Part shown: positions 1 through 11,012 of the stretch, piece by piece
How positions within the stretch are numbered: position 1 is the first letter of the stretch
How the letters are laid out: every line of letters starts with the position of its first letter
Source of the DNA: Ashinkailepas kermadecensis
Lineage: Eukaryota; Arthropoda; Thecostraca; Neolepadidae
NCBI GenBank assembly: GCA_034440615.1
Contig: JAOTOM010004350.1
Coordinates: forward strand, 55,001-119,000
Length of the DNA stretch: 64,000 nt
Reading direction: 5' to 3'
Notes under the pieces: generated by a model
Database searches by the model: none
What the model saw: only the letters and a program-made list of their open reading frames with translations
Told to the model about the DNA's origin: nothing
Translations under genes and position numbers: made by a program

Positions 1-364
1 ACGCTTTTGTATCGATGCTGTGGCCCCGATCAGGCTACGCTTAGGCGTACTCGGGCAACTGGTACAGTAAACCCGATTTCAGCCCGAGTTCAGTCCAAGC
101 AATGCTGTAGCAGGCCCGATTCGGGTCAGATTTGGGCATATTTGGGAAGTTACGATCAGGACAAAAATCCATTTAGATTGGGCTGAAGTACGGCTTGCCC
201 GAGGTGTCCAAGCAAAGCGTAGCTCTGCCCAAGCAAATTACTACCTGTGTATGGTCGTGGACCGCTTAGAAAGTCACGCTAACTTCGCATGTAATGGCCT
301 TGCCTCGTGTTTTTTTTGTGTGGTCTACTGACCAAAATATGACGAGCAATCATGTCCTCGATAA
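1..364. other. No gene seen; GCCCGA/GGGC-rich degenerate sequence
   Basis: Scattered GGGC/GCCCGA motifs and a segment (about 200-240) resembling 3190-3325 (AGCTCTGCCCAA) suggest an old repeat. No supported coding region. Confidence 0.4.
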
Positions 365-690
365 TAGTTTAATACTTTGAGCTTTGTGCGTGCATAGTCG
401 CGATACCAATGTGGGTTCTCCGCGGTGGCCCCTTTTCACGGGGCCACCGTTCTTCCCATGTGACTGTCGGCACAGAAGCTGCGTGGACTGCCCAAATGGG
501 ACCAGTGCCGGCTGCCCACGTCTAGCCCTTTCACGGGCTCGTTGTGGGCTGCCCGTAATGGCCCCGCACAACGTGGCCACCATGTTTCCGATGCGATTCG
601 GTGCAAGATCTGCGTGGGCTGCCTTCGTCGGGCCCTCGTTTCAATCCGCGTAGCACCATCGCTTGCCCATCGCATAGTCATTTGCTGGGT
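365..690 (+). repeat. Dispersed repeat, copy 1
   Basis: From TAGTTTAATACTTTGAGCTT to CGCATAGTCATTTGCTGGGT this segment aligns end to end with 3326-3648. It contains several GTGGGCTGCCC-type motifs. It has no recognisable protein or tRNA head, and the family is unknown. Confidence 0.75.
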
Positions 691-719
691 ACGTGTGACA
701 TTTGCGGGGTACAAATGAC

Positions 720-2200
720 ACCGGGGCCCAAAAAATCGCACTTGGGCCCAAAAACGTCGTGTCGCAGCGCTTGAAGGTCACACTGGGGCCCAACAGTTTT
801 CGCCGTGGTCCCAAAGGTCGCACCTGGCCTCAAAAAATAAATTCTTACCCGGAATGTCAGTCACTATGCGGCCCCAAAATTCGCGTCCATCACCCCCAAA
901 ACTAGTCGGGCCCCGAAAAAGAAGCGTTTCTGGGCACCGAAAAAATCGCACCAGGAACTCGAAGAATCGTGCCGGGGCGAAAATATCGCCAGTAGGCTTT
1001 CACAAGATGGAACGAACCACAAAAATCACACCGAGACTCGATCGTGTCGACCCGATCACCGGAAAATTCAGAACAGATTCCGGAAGAAAATCAAAGGGCC
1101 TTTCTACTCTGAAGGATGCCACCGGCTGAAAAAGATCTCGTTGAGTAGCCGCAGTGGCGTACTGAAGGGGAAAATGCACCCCCCCCCGTCCCCATCCATC
1201 CTGAGATGGGTGGGCTCCCAAGAATCACGTCGGGCCCCAAAAAAGCGCTGGGGTCCCAAAAATTCGCGTCGGGGTCCTCACATTTCGCATAGGGGCTCCA
1301 AATAAATACAGCGAGCCCCAGAAAACTCATGCCAGGGCCCGACAATTTGCACTGGGGTCCGCCAAAATCACGCTGGGGCCTAGCTAAGTACAACGCGCCC
1401 CGCAAACACGCGCCCGGCCCCCTAAATATTGCGCCCGCGACCCAAAATTGCCGCCGGTAGACCCAAAAATTTAGCTCGGGGTATCAAAAATTCACGCCGT
1501 GGTTCACAAATATTTGTGTCGAGGGCCCAAAGTAAGCACAGTATGTCCACAAAAATCTCATCGGACCATACAAATCAAACCAGAGCCCTGCAAAATATGC
1601 GGGATTGCGAAAAATAAATCACCGAGCCAAGGAAATCGCTCTGCAGTCCCAAACAAAGCACCAGATGCCTTCAAAAATCGCGTACGGCCGAAAATTTCGC
1701 CGGGACCCCGAGAAATCGCACCGGAGCGCTCCAAAATCGTGCTTGGGCCCACAAATGTGCGTCAGGAGCCCCAAACAAACAGCGGGACCCTAAGAGCACA
1801 ACGGGAGGCCGAAAATGCACCAGGCCCTCCAAAGCGCACAGAGTCTCGCAAAAAGCGACAGCGCCTTGAAACATGCGTTACAGCCCAAAATGAACACATC
1901 GGGAGCTCTAAAAAGGCACACTCGAGGCCCTCAGATCATATCGGGGCCATGAGACCGTATGAGGGCCTCAAAGACAGGCTGGGGCCAGCAAAAAGCGACA
2001 TGGTCTTACAAAAGAGCAAAAATGTCTGGCACTAAATAAACATCGGGGTCTTCAAAAACACGCCGGTACCTTAAAAATCGTCGGTGCACAAAAAAGCAGC
2101 CAAACCTTAAAAAGAGCCGGGTCCCAGAAATGTCCCGAGCCCCTAACAAAAATGGACCGGAGCTCTAAACACATCCGTAGACGAATAAAAATGCAACGGG
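720..2200. repeat. Degenerate minisatellite, GGGGCCCAAAAATCGC core
   Basis: About 50 strongly diverged units of roughly 25-32 bp, each a G/C-rich block (GGGGCCC) followed by an A-run and CGC/CAC. It contains a CAGTGGCGTAC motif near 1152, like a MITE end. The divergence implies an old array. Confidence 0.75.
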
Positions 2201-3325
2201 CTCCAAGAAGGACACCGAGCCAGGTCCTTGGTTCGGTGACCAATCTGGGAGCATATTTAATCAAAGAGATGAGGTGCATCAAAGCTCAAAGGGTATCTGG
2301 ATTTCTTAACTACCAGAAAATGTGGGAAGAGAATCACGTGCAGGGTGTGCACGTGCACGAACGTCGGCGTGGTGGCGATCGGAACTGGAATAACTGAAAT
2401 ATAAAATTTTACATTTTTAAGTGATTGCACAGGTGTAATTTCAGCAGTGTGAGGAAACTTATCAAGGGATACCAAACGAAAAACCTTCGAACAGGGTGGG
2501 GAAGTTAGGGTTGAAATCCGGTGACTCAGGAACGGTTGTAGTTGATTGGCCCCTTCCTAAGAACAATTAACTTGGTCACTAATTATTTTATTGAAAAAAA
2601 TAAAAATGGCCCTGTTGAAAAAAAAAATAATGGTCGAAATTCGGGGACAAAATGGAGGTAGGCTGGTTACCCTCAAAATACGTTCGCCCCCATAACGCAA
2701 ATCCTATGTACGCCACTGGTGGTTCTAATGTGTACCTATACATATGCCTAAGTAAAGCAACTACACAGTATCTGCACATTACACAACATACCGTAAAATG
2801 ATCAAAGAAGCACACTGCATGTTTAATTACCATTCAAAGCCACTGCGCTACGGCACGGCAACCGAAGCTTCCCAGCAAGATTCACAACACGCACCAGTTT
2901 TACCTCACTCTACTCCGTCTCGTCCTTCGGAACCACCGCTCAGCAACGGACACGCCGTTCAGGAGAAGTAATCAGAGACGAATATACTTCAATGTTCTAG
3001 ATAATAATGATCATCAAGTTCTATTTATTTATTTATTCAAAGAAGGCTTGTTTGCTTCTCATAAGAGAGCATGGCACATGTATTTACTTGTAAAACGTAT
3101 GCGCAATTGATTAGTTTCTGAGGGAACCCAGCATCCAGTGACGATTTGTATTTTTGACGATTGATTTTTGACGATTTGTAATGTTTTCGAATGAAAGCGG
3201 GCATAACTGCGCTTAGCTGGGCTCAGCCAAGTTGTGGCTCTGCCCAACATAATGTGGGCTGTGCCCAATCTGGCATAATTGCGCTTAGTTGGACTGAGCC
3301 CAAGTTGTAGCTCTGCCCAACATAG
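2200..3325. other. Mixed unique sequence with a MITE fragment
   Basis: No coding region seen. About 2610-2718 on the minus strand matches the inner part of the hAT-like MITEs at 27664 and 39038: it starts CAGTGGCGTAC at 2718 and shares the TTTCGACCA and GGGCCA segments. The rest is AT-rich with no recognised feature. Confidence 0.5.
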
Positions 3326-3648
3326 TAGTTTAATACTTTGCGCTTTGTGCGTGCATGGTCGCGGTATCAATGCGGGCTGCCCGCGGTGGTCCCCTGTCCT
3401 TTTCAACTGACGTTCGTGTGGGCGTGAATCTGCGTGGGCTGCCCAAATGGACCAGTGTGGGCTGCCCACGTCCAGCCTGCGGGCTTCACGTGCTCACTGT
3501 GGGCTGCCCGCGATGGACCCGCATCATGGGGCCACCAATGCTTCCCTTGTGAGTTTCGGTGCAGGATCTGCGTGGGCTGCCCGCATCGGACCCTCGTTTC
3601 AGCCCGCGTAGCGCCATCGTTGGCCCATCGCATAGTTGCTTGCCGGGT
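3326..3648 (+). repeat. Dispersed repeat, copy 2
   Basis: Direct-orientation counterpart of 365-690, diverged by substitutions and small indels. GTGGGCTGCCC recurs four times within it. The upstream 3190-3325 segment is also related to about 200-250. Confidence 0.75.
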
Positions 3649-4189
3649 GGGTGTTATGCTGGCGTGCGTCACAGGGCCTGTGAAAACTCACAAGGGGCCA
3701 TCATCAAGAAAGGCCAGCACCGGGCCAACGCGGGTTTCTTGTGGGCAGCACTTGCCCACGTTGCCCGTACATGGCCTTCACCTGACCGCCAGGGGCCAGC
3801 GGTAGGTGGTTTGCTGCGTAACGTAGACAGTAGCACGGAATTCATTTATCCTCACAATTCCTCTGAATCAAAATGCCTTCTCCGATCTACTCGATGGGAT
3901 CACTCCACCTTGTGTGTGCTACAACAGCCGCATCCACACCCCTCCGCCCCTGCCGAACTTGTCTGGGAACACGTGGGCACCATACCTGCGGTCAGGCGCG
4001 CACCAAGTAATTTCTCAAGGTCGGTGATGCAAATTTCCCCTATAGGACATAGTCGAACATGTCTCGTTCGCAAGTAAGCCAGCATAGAGAGGTTGAGGTG
4101 AGCCCACCCTGCCGCCTCCCCCTCCGGCGGTGCCCCTCTGTCTGCCACCAGGCACCAGCGACATTCCGGTCACTATGTGCCCCTGCCAC
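3649..4189. other. Upstream flank of the NHERF gene, nothing recognised
   Basis: Unique mixed-composition sequence between the dispersed repeat and the CpG-rich leader. It may hold distal promoter sequence, but no motif is convincing. Confidence 0.35.
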
Positions 4190-4416
4190 ACCGCCCTCCT
4201 CAGTCACGTTCGCACCTGGCATCGGCCGGCCGGCCGACCCTGGTTTCAGACACGCTCACTAGATGTCGCGATGGTCGGTCCGCCGCGGGCGGCGCGGGGA
4301 GACTGCCGGCTGCCGGCGGCGCGCAGTTCTGCACAGTTCGCGGCGCAGGAGGGCGACGGCGTGCGCTGAGCGGCTATAACCTGTTGCGGACCGTGCCAAC
4401 TCACCGCTGCAGCACG
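4190..4416 (+). promoter_or_regulatory. Nherf1: CpG-rich leader / probable promoter-proximal 5' UTR of the NHERF gene
   Basis: This short GC- and CpG-rich block lies immediately upstream of the PDZ exon, in contrast to the mixed sequence before it. The reading frame stays open upstream of the ATG at 4417, but that ATG has A at -3 and G at +4 and is followed at once by NHERF-like sequence, so I take it as the start. No convincing TATA box or Inr was found; the transcription start is inferred only loosely. Confidence 0.45.
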
Positions 4417-4830
4417 ATGGGACGCAAAGACAGCCTCCCCGAGGACGCTCCGGCGCCGCGCCTGTGTGCCGTGGTCAAGTCGCCCAACTTCCAGGGCTAC
4501 GGCTTCAACTTGCACTCGGAGAAAGGCAAAGAGGGCCAGTTCATCGGCAAGATCGACCCGTCCTCGCCAGCCGAGGCGTGCGGACTGCTCGAGGGCGATC
4601 AGATCATCGAGGTGAACAGGGTCAACACGAGTAATGAGAACCACAAGCAGGTGGTGGAGAGGATCAAGGCGGACCCGGCCAAGGTCGGTCTGCTGGTGGT
4701 GGACCCTGCGGCGGCGGAGTACTACAAGAAGCGCGGTATAGTGGTCAGGGGCAGTCTGGCCAACGTGAAGCACATGAGTGCTGCAAGGGGACAAGACCAG
4801 GAGACGGGCGAGTCAGAGACATCCAGCCAG
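4417..4830 (+). CDS. Nherf1: NHERF/EBP50-family scaffold, first coding exon with PDZ domain
   Basis: NHERF proteins are cortical scaffolds: PDZ domains bind C-termini of membrane proteins and a C-terminal tail binds the FERM domain of ezrin/radixin/moesin, under the apical membrane. Here residues about 15-96 form a complete PDZ domain. The carboxylate-binding loop GYGF is at 27-30, the NHERF-like FNLHSEKGKEGQFIGKI stretch follows, then DPSSPAEACGLLEGDQIIEV, and His76 at the start of helix B predicts class I ligands. Strand 6 is VGLLVVD (90-96). The ATG at 4417 has a strong Kozak context. The exon is taken to end at CCAG|GTGAG after 4830, giving exactly 138 codons (phase 0), but that donor is tandemly duplicated (next GTs at 4874, 4915 and 4959), so the end is ambiguous. 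A second PDZ domain, present in vertebrate NHERF1, was not found in the window. Family assignment is strong; orthology is inferred. Confidence 0.9.
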
Positions 4831-4965
4831 GTGAGAGCATCAGGAGACGGGCGAGTCAGAGACATCCAGCCAGGTGAGAGCATCAGGAGATGCGAGTCAG
4901 AGACATCCAACCAGGTGAGAGCATCAGGAGACTGGCGAGTCAGGAGACATCGGGCCAGGTGAGGA
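4796..4965 (+). repeat. Tandem repeat of the exon-1 5' splice site (4 units, 41-44 bp)
   Basis: A unit reading roughly GAGACGGGCGAGTCAGAGAC, then ATCCAGCCAG|GTGAGAGCAT, occurs four times with small indels. Each copy carries a near-consensus donor, with GT at 4831, 4874, 4915 and 4959; a further CAG|GTGAG lies at 5061. Measured from the ATG at 4417, exon ends at 4830 and 4914 are phase 0, 4873 is phase 1 and 4958 is phase 2. Confidence 0.85.
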
Positions 4966-5065
4966 ATGTAGGAGTGCCAGCGGAAGGTGGTGGGGAGTCA
5001 GGAGACATAGAGCAAGGATGGAGCACCAGGATACAGGAGGATGAGGAGACGTCAAGTCAGGTGAG

Positions 5066-6012
5066 AATATCTGAAACGGCGCCTGGGCCACACACAAATG
5101 GATACAAGAGGAGCGAAGGGCCTCCCGCTTAGGACCCAAAAGGCGCTCCCCCCCCCCCCGCAAATGGGGATCCGGTGTCCCTCCAGGATGCTCAAGTACA
5201 CCGCACATCTTGACCTTTTTCGGCGAAAGCTGAGTAGATCAGGCGACTTTCGGTGAAGCTCGAGTGCAGCCCTCCCCCGCCCAAATATTTTTATCCCGCA
5301 GGGCGTCTATGTGAGTGGAAACGCCACCTTATGGGTAGCTCGATTACACCCCCCCCCCCACCCAGCAATGTTTCAGCCGAAGGCCATTTTTTCAGCCACA
5401 CTGCACCCATTCAAAATTAGGCTCCCCTTGACGAGGCGCTAGATCAGTCAATGAACACGACTATGTAGATCAGTGGCGCCGAATCCGGCTCTGGTCCAGC
5501 GGTCCGCAATTACTCAACATCACACACATGGCCATGTTTGACACATTTGCCGGATGAGAAATTGCGGACTCGTTGCTGTTCCTTGCTGCATAGTCCTGGC
5601 AAATATCAGTGGTCAGTGACGGTATCACATGCTCCGTGCGCAGCGAGGGCGGATCCAGGAATTGCCGTGGGGGCCATGTCCGGAGTGGCGCCGGGTGGCT
5701 TTGGCTTCCGAGGGACGCCTCTGATTAAGAATTCCGGGCGGGGGATTGCACTCCAGCCTTTCCAGAAGAGCCCCTCCGGCTGAAAAAAAATCGCGGGTGA
5801 AGGCGGGTTAAGGTTAGGTTAAATGGGGCTGGTTGTTTGGTCAAAAAACATATATTTTTTCCAATTTCAAAATTGTTTTATAACGTTCCAACTTGAGTCA
5901 GTCTGACTACGGATAATAGCTGTTCCGATGTCCCCTCCAGCGAACTGTTCAGTCTACCGACAATGGCATGGCGTTATATGGTTTCGACGCCAATCCTTCC
6001 CTGGGAAAATAT
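5066..6012. other. Start of the giant first intron
   Basis: C-runs at 5149, 5282 and 5350 and GGGCGGATCCAGG near 5648 look like decayed MITE ends. No coding exon or complete transposon seen. Confidence 0.4.
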
Positions 6013-6346
6013 CAGGGGCGGATTCAAACATCTTCATGTGGAGAGAAGTACTCGTCTGGTGGGGCACCATTTCTTCTGAGGGGAAACTCGTGGTGGGAGG
6101 GGGAGTGGACTCGAGCATACTGAAGGGACGTCTTTTCCTGTCAGGAGGGCACCTTTCCCTCTCGGAGGGCGTGTTTACCTCTGAGAGAGGCACCTTTGGA
6201 TGAAAAATCCGCTGAGCAGGATGTGAGGGAAGAGTGGAGGTGGGGTGCACTCAAATCTTCCCGGGATTCACCTCTTATGGGTCAGAAGGGCGTCGTCTTT
6301 CCATGAGGGGCATATTCCGCCAGTAACCCACCTGTATCCGCCCCTA
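6013..6346. mobile_element. MITE, CAGGGGCGGAT family, copy 1
   Basis: Ends are CAGGGGCGGATTC at the left and, reverse-complemented, TAGGGGCGGATAC at the right. Flanks are GAAAATAT and GAAAATGC, an imperfect 8-bp duplication, which fits hAT-type insertion. The 334-bp interior has no coding capacity and carries several GAGGGGC/GAGGGCACCTTT motifs shared with 8202-8617. Confidence 0.65.
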
Positions 6347-6424
6347 GAAAATGCTGCCAAACCTGTGTCGGCAAAAGCTCACTGGTTATCTGGGAGAGCA
6401 CTCCGCTTCGGGTGGGCCGCCTCC

Positions 6425-6590
6425 AGTTGACTCAGACACAGGCAGCTCAGGTGATGCTGATCTTGGAGATTGTCCGACTTCATCAGGTCTTGGAGACTGT
6501 CCGGCTGACTCAGGTCTCTGAGGAAGTCCGGCTGACTCAGATCTTGGTGGCAGTCCGGCTGATTCAGTTTCTTGGAGACTGTCCTCCTGC
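6425..6590 (+). repeat. Degenerate 30-33 bp minisatellite (CTGACTCAGGTCTTGGAGAC)
   Basis: About five diverged units containing TTGGAGACTGTCCGGCTGA. Units carry CAGGTCT/CAGATCT variants. Confidence 0.65.
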
Positions 6591-6599
6591 TGAACCATA

Positions 6600-7360
6600 T
6601 TTGGGGAGTAGAGTCCGAAGTCGGGACCCAGCTCAGCGTTGCGATCAAGACAGCGGACTCTTTATACAGGTCGTGTGGGGGAGCTTACCTGGCTCAATTC
6701 TTCCGGGGTGGATCTGTAGCGCAGTTTCGTATACAGCTCGGACGGTGCAGTCTCGGACACAGCTCGCACGACCCAGTTTCGAGGCTATGCGACTCGAGCG
6801 CGGTTTTCACATGATTGGGGCCGGTTTTCTGTGCGCACATTGGAAAGTGAAGCCGGAACTACGCACGCTTCGTGCGGGGCGCAAATTTCACCCAGCTTCA
6901 GCCGGTATGAGGGTGCGGATGTCCGGCGCCACGGAAATTACCGATTGCACTTGCGCTGGCGTGGCAGCGCGTACTTTCTGCCGTCCAACAGCACGCTGCA
7001 GCGCAGCGCTCATCGAAATGGCACATGAACAGCTTCGCCGTGCTATCGTGGATAAACACGGCGCTGCGGCCTTGAACTGCCTCCGCCCATGCACGGGCCG
7101 GTATCATCGCGGCGGTTTCGCCTCGCCCCTCCCCTCGACACTCGGCCCCGCCGCGCCGAGGCGCCGCTGACGTCGCGGTGATGACGCACTGTAGTCGCCG
7201 CGGGTCATTGGAGAGGAGGTGGGAGCGAGCAGGCAGCGGCAGAGGCGACGCCTGATGGCCGCCGCGGCCACCGCACGGGCAGCGCCCGTCCGCTGCCTTG
7301 CAAGGTCGTCCGGGGGCGGCGGAGCGTCCCGACAGACCGGCGGGTGACGCGACCCGCGGC
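6600..7360. other. Unique sequence rising to a GC-rich block
   Basis: From about 7080 the DNA is CpG-rich, but no frame shows recognisable protein sequence. It could be regulatory or an unrecognised non-coding exon. Confidence 0.3.
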
Positions 7361-7370
7361 CGCACCGGCA

Positions 7371-7752
7371 GCCGGGCCACCGGACCACCGAACCGGCAGC
7401 TAGACCACCGGACCGGCAGCTAGACCGCCGGACCGGCAGCTAGACCGCCGGACCGGCAGCTGGACCGCTGGACCGGCAGCTGGACCACCGGACCGGCAGC
7501 TAGACCACCGGACCGGCAGCTAGACCACCGGACCGGCAGCTGGACCACCGGACCGGCAGCTAGACCACCGGACCGGCAGCTAGACCACCGGACCGGCAGC
7601 TGGACCGGCAGCTAGACCGCTGGACCGGCAGCTAGACCGCCGGTCTGCAGGACCGGCAGCTAGACCACCGGACCGGCAGCTGGACCGCCGGACCGGCAGC
7701 TAGACCGCCGGACCGGCAGCTAGACCGCCGGACCGGCAGCTGGACCGCCGGG
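7371..7752 (+). repeat. 20-bp minisatellite, GACCGGCAGCTAGACCACCG
   Basis: About 19 units of about 20 bp with C/T and A/G variants (AGACC/TGGACC, CACCG/CGCCG). One 12-bp truncated unit occurs near 7600 and a longer variant near 7645. Confidence 0.9.
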
Positions 7753-8201
7753 AGCAGTGGCGGCCGCCCCAACTGGCGCATCACGGTCAGGCGAAAGTAG
7801 ACCGGTATAGTGCGACAGAGCCATGCTGGTGCGGCGCGTGGCGCCCAGATGTGTATCGCCGCATCGCGGCAAGGTCGTGTCAGCCGGCACTGCACTGGCC
7901 GCCGTTCTGCCGGGGTCGGACACGGTCAGGGCAGCGGCGGCGGCGGCGGCCGGGCATCGCATCGCCAGCTCGGGCTGGAACTCCCCAGACCAACCGGTCT
8001 GACCGGTGCCGGCTGACGACCTGCGATGATCTCACAGACGGACTCGCCGCTGCAGCCCTGCACCCCCCACCGGCCGCCTGCCATTCACGTGCGTCCACAC
8101 ACAAGTGTGCGCCGACGGCGAGCTAGCGCCAGCGTAATACCCTGCACAGGACGTGTGTTCGCTCAGCAGCACAAAGCAGACACATAGAACCCACAACAGC
8201 A

Positions 8202-8617
8202 CAGAGGCGGGTGCAGCAATCCTCCTCGATGGGGCAGATTTCCTCGGAGGGGCGCCTTCGGCGGAATTGTTCGTTGATGGGGAGGGACCGCGGTAGCTCA
8301 GTTGGTAGAGCGGCAGACTCTCGATCGCAAGATTGTGGGTTCGAATCTCGCAACCGACGGCATTTACCGAGTCCACCCGCGACCAATCGGCGTGAGAGGT
8401 TGGCGACGCTACATAACCTAGCGGTTGAATGCGTCGTAAAAGAACTCAAGGTTCTTCTTCTTCGTTGATGGGGAGGGTGGTGGTGCACTTGAACATAATA
8501 GTCTCTAAAGCACGTCTTTCCCTCCCAGTGGCTTTTGAAGAGGTTCATTTCCCGGCCGGAGAGCGCCACCTTTCTGTGTGGACACATGCCCGCAGTGCCC
8601 CCTTGCATCCGCCCCTG
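8202..8617. mobile_element. MITE, CAGGGGCGGAT family, copy 2, interrupted by a SINE
   Basis: The left end CAGAGGCGGGTGCA and the reverse complement of the right end, CAGGGGCGGATGCA, agree at 12 of 14 positions. Flanks CAACAGCA (8194-8201) and CAGCAGCA (8618-8625) are a 7/8-matching target duplication. Without the SINE and one copy of its 17-bp target duplication the element is about 225 bp. Confidence 0.7.
8287..8460 (+). mobile_element. tRNA-derived SINE, intact, with perfect 17-bp target duplication
   Basis: The head is tRNA-like: A box TAGCTCAGTTGG and B box GGTTCGAATCT form the internal RNA polymerase III promoter. The body contains CGACCAATCGGCGTGAGAGG and TTGGCGACGCTA, and the 3' end is a short TTC run. 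TTCGTTGATGGGGAGGG flanks it exactly on both sides (8270-8286 and 8461-8477). The anticodon arm is not a clean stem, so this is a retroposon and not a working tRNA gene. Confidence 0.92.
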
Positions 8618-8689
8618 CAGCAGCATGCACGCCCACATAGCATTCACTTGAAACAGCGCAATACAAATCGAACAATAAGCGTCCCAGTA

Positions 8690-9110
8690 GCACGTGATTT
8701 GGACAGATTACCCGCCTGCCGAGACAGAGCGTTGGACCGCTGTTATCGGCAGAGTATTTGAACACATTACCCTACCCGCCTCCTGAGACACAGCGTTGGG
8801 CCGCTGTTATCGCCTGATCACTTGGACAGATTACCCGCCTGCCGAGACATGCAGCGTTGGGCCGCTGTTATCGCCTGATCACTTGGACAGATTACCCGCC
8901 TCCTGAGACAGACAGCGTTGGGCCGCTGTTATCGCCTGATCACTTGGACAGATTACCCGCCTGCCGAGACAGACAGCGTTGGGCTGCTGTTATCGCCTGA
9001 TCACTTGGACAGATTACCCGCCTCCTGAGACAGACAGCGTTGGGCCGCTGTTATCGCCTGATCACTTGGACAGATTACCCGCCTGCCGTTGGGCGGCTGT
9101 TATCGCCAGA
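8690..9110 (+). repeat. About 61-bp minisatellite with alternating subtypes
   Basis: Seven units built on CCTGATCACTTGGACAGATT, ACCCGCC, and AGCGTTGGGCCGCTGTTATC. The middle alternates strictly between CTGCCGAG and CTCCTGAG, so the real higher-order unit is a dimer of about 122 bp. Confidence 0.88.
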
Positions 9111-9344
9111 TCATTTCAGCTTCTTGCCTGAACGGATGTTAGTCCTGCTGCAGAAACGTCTTCAACATGATCTCGTGTGCATATGCTGCCGCAGCGCCCT
9201 TGCTGATCGTTCTGAACGGGCAGGCGTTTTGACCCACAAATCGTCATACGCTAACTTTCAGCGTGCGTAAGCACGTCTGTAGCCGCAGTCGACCGAGTAC
9301 TCCGGCGAGAGCAGATCATGCCGTTACAAGTCTGAGAAACCCTG

Positions 9345-10330
9345 TTGTAATCCCGTGTACAAAAATGGATTCCACTTTTCCACAGATCAGATAACTGGAA
9401 TGCACTTTTGCCGCCGACGATGCTCTCAGAAACTAGAAATGGAAAGCATGGCAAGCGTATTCCAACTCAACGAACCCAAAAGTACGATGGCGCTTGCACC
9501 ACCAATGAGCGCGTCCTTGACTCGGTACACCACGCGGCTCTACGGATCGTTACCGGGAAATTCCGAACCTCGCCGATCGCTAGCTTGCTGGCAGAAGCCA
9601 ACGACCCACTTCTGACGTCAAGACGGGAAATGGCTGGCCTGGGAAATGTCTGTTGCCTACCCATCCCACGTACCAAACGGTGCTCCCGCTTCGCAGGTTG
9701 GCACTCTTCCGCAGTGGACCATATGAGACGAGTTTGCCTTTCTGCGTTCGTATTCGTACGCTTCTTGAAGGCAGCAGAACAAGAGTGCGTCGAGTGATGT
9801 GCGTAATAGCAATTATCTATACCAACTTGAAGCCTGGTTCCTCCTGCGGTTGACCCATCACTCGCAATAATGCGTAGGGGTAGCATCTCACCCGAGCTCT
9901 TCCCATGACCATGCGTTTGTGCTGGACTCCGAGCCACGTCTGAATATCCGGAAGTGAACGAGCCGATTCCACAGCGAAATCGCCAGCCCAGAACTCACGA
10001 ACACACCATTTCCCACTTCCAGCTGGAGATCAGATATCGAAGATTGCATTGTATGCACATTGCAAATGGCGGAGCAGTTGGGATGCAGAGACGAATAAGA
10101 AATTGCACAAAATTAAGCCACGCCCTGGAAATTGGTCGTCGTTTTATCACAGAACCAGGAGGGACGAGGTGACTCATTGTAGACTGCGTATCGGACACAC
10201 CTATGCTACCCACCACTATCTTCTATGCAGCACGGATAAGCCTCGTTAACGACGAGTTCGCGTTTATAGATTCTGGCGATGCGATATGTCCCGTTTACTT
10301 GCCAGCATTTCGCAAGGGAGCGTAGGCTGT
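9345..10330 (+). pseudogene. Decayed non-LTR retrotransposon (I/jockey-group), RT end plus RNase H
   Basis: Three frames carry successive parts of one polyprotein. About 9355-9415 reads NGFHFSTDQITGMHFCRRR, like the RT segment ending in IHFCRRR. About 9480-9650 (frame of 9408) contains LDSVHHAALRIVTGKFRTSP and SLLAEANDPLL, the RT thumb region of this group. From about 9690 a second frame continues, and 9920-10000 reads CWTPSHV, a stop, then ISGSERADSTAK, an RNase H signature. Further on, WDAETNKKLHKIKP and RRDEVTHCRLRIGHT (10090-10200) match the post-RNase H tail. It is 5'-truncated with at least two frameshifts and a nonsense codon at 9941-9943, so it is inactive. An RNase H domain points to the I group; exact clade not determined. 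Confidence 0.85.
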
Positions 10331-10990
10331 ATCATGGGAACCCCACACGGAACTTGGGCGTGGCAGAAAGAAATAGACTTAGACAATTATATGCCTTCAG
10401 TTCAAGTACTATACGAAGGTCAGACATCGACATGACTGAGGTATTATGCTGACGTTCATGCTCATTCTGATGACGATGTTGATGGCGATGATGATGGCGA
10501 TGTTGAAGGTGACCAGTACCTACATAAAGCGACACCGGCAGCGGAGTGGTACTGGTGTGAAATGCGCGTGACCCTGTCAGTTGGGGCGCCGAGCAATAGT
10601 GAATCACGCGGTGAAAGTGACTGCCGAGAAGCCGATGTTTTTCAGCTGTCCAGTGAGCCTATCCAGTGAGCGCATTGGAATGGCCGTCACGAGTCCGAGT
10701 GGTGGCAGCGGTTGCGAGGTCTGAATTTTCTGTCGGCCGACACATTCGACCGGGCGTTGTATGCAGAGCGAGCCTTTTCCAGCCCAGTGGCCGTTCAAAT
10801 GGTGTCGGCGCTGGAGCGTGGGTCAGCGCGCCCACGACAATAATGGACCACTTGTTGGTCGGTCTCGGAGGGGGCGGCCTGTGGTCCCGAATGGAAAGCT
10901 GGAGATGTGGTAGAGCTGTTGGCCTAGAAATACATTCACATATCTCTACTATCTTGTGTGACCCACCCATGTGCCGGAAGGATATTTTAC
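10331..10990. other. Unique intronic sequence
   Basis: It contains a short GATGATG-type triplet patch near 10470-10510 and a poly-G tract at 10995-11013. No coding region recognised. Confidence 0.35.
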
Positions 10991-11012
10991 GGACGGGGGC
11001 GGGGGGGGGGGG

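Noticed and set aside
8287..8360. A functional tRNA gene
   Set aside because: A and B boxes are present but the anticodon arm does not fold cleanly, and the sequence is part of a SINE with target duplication.
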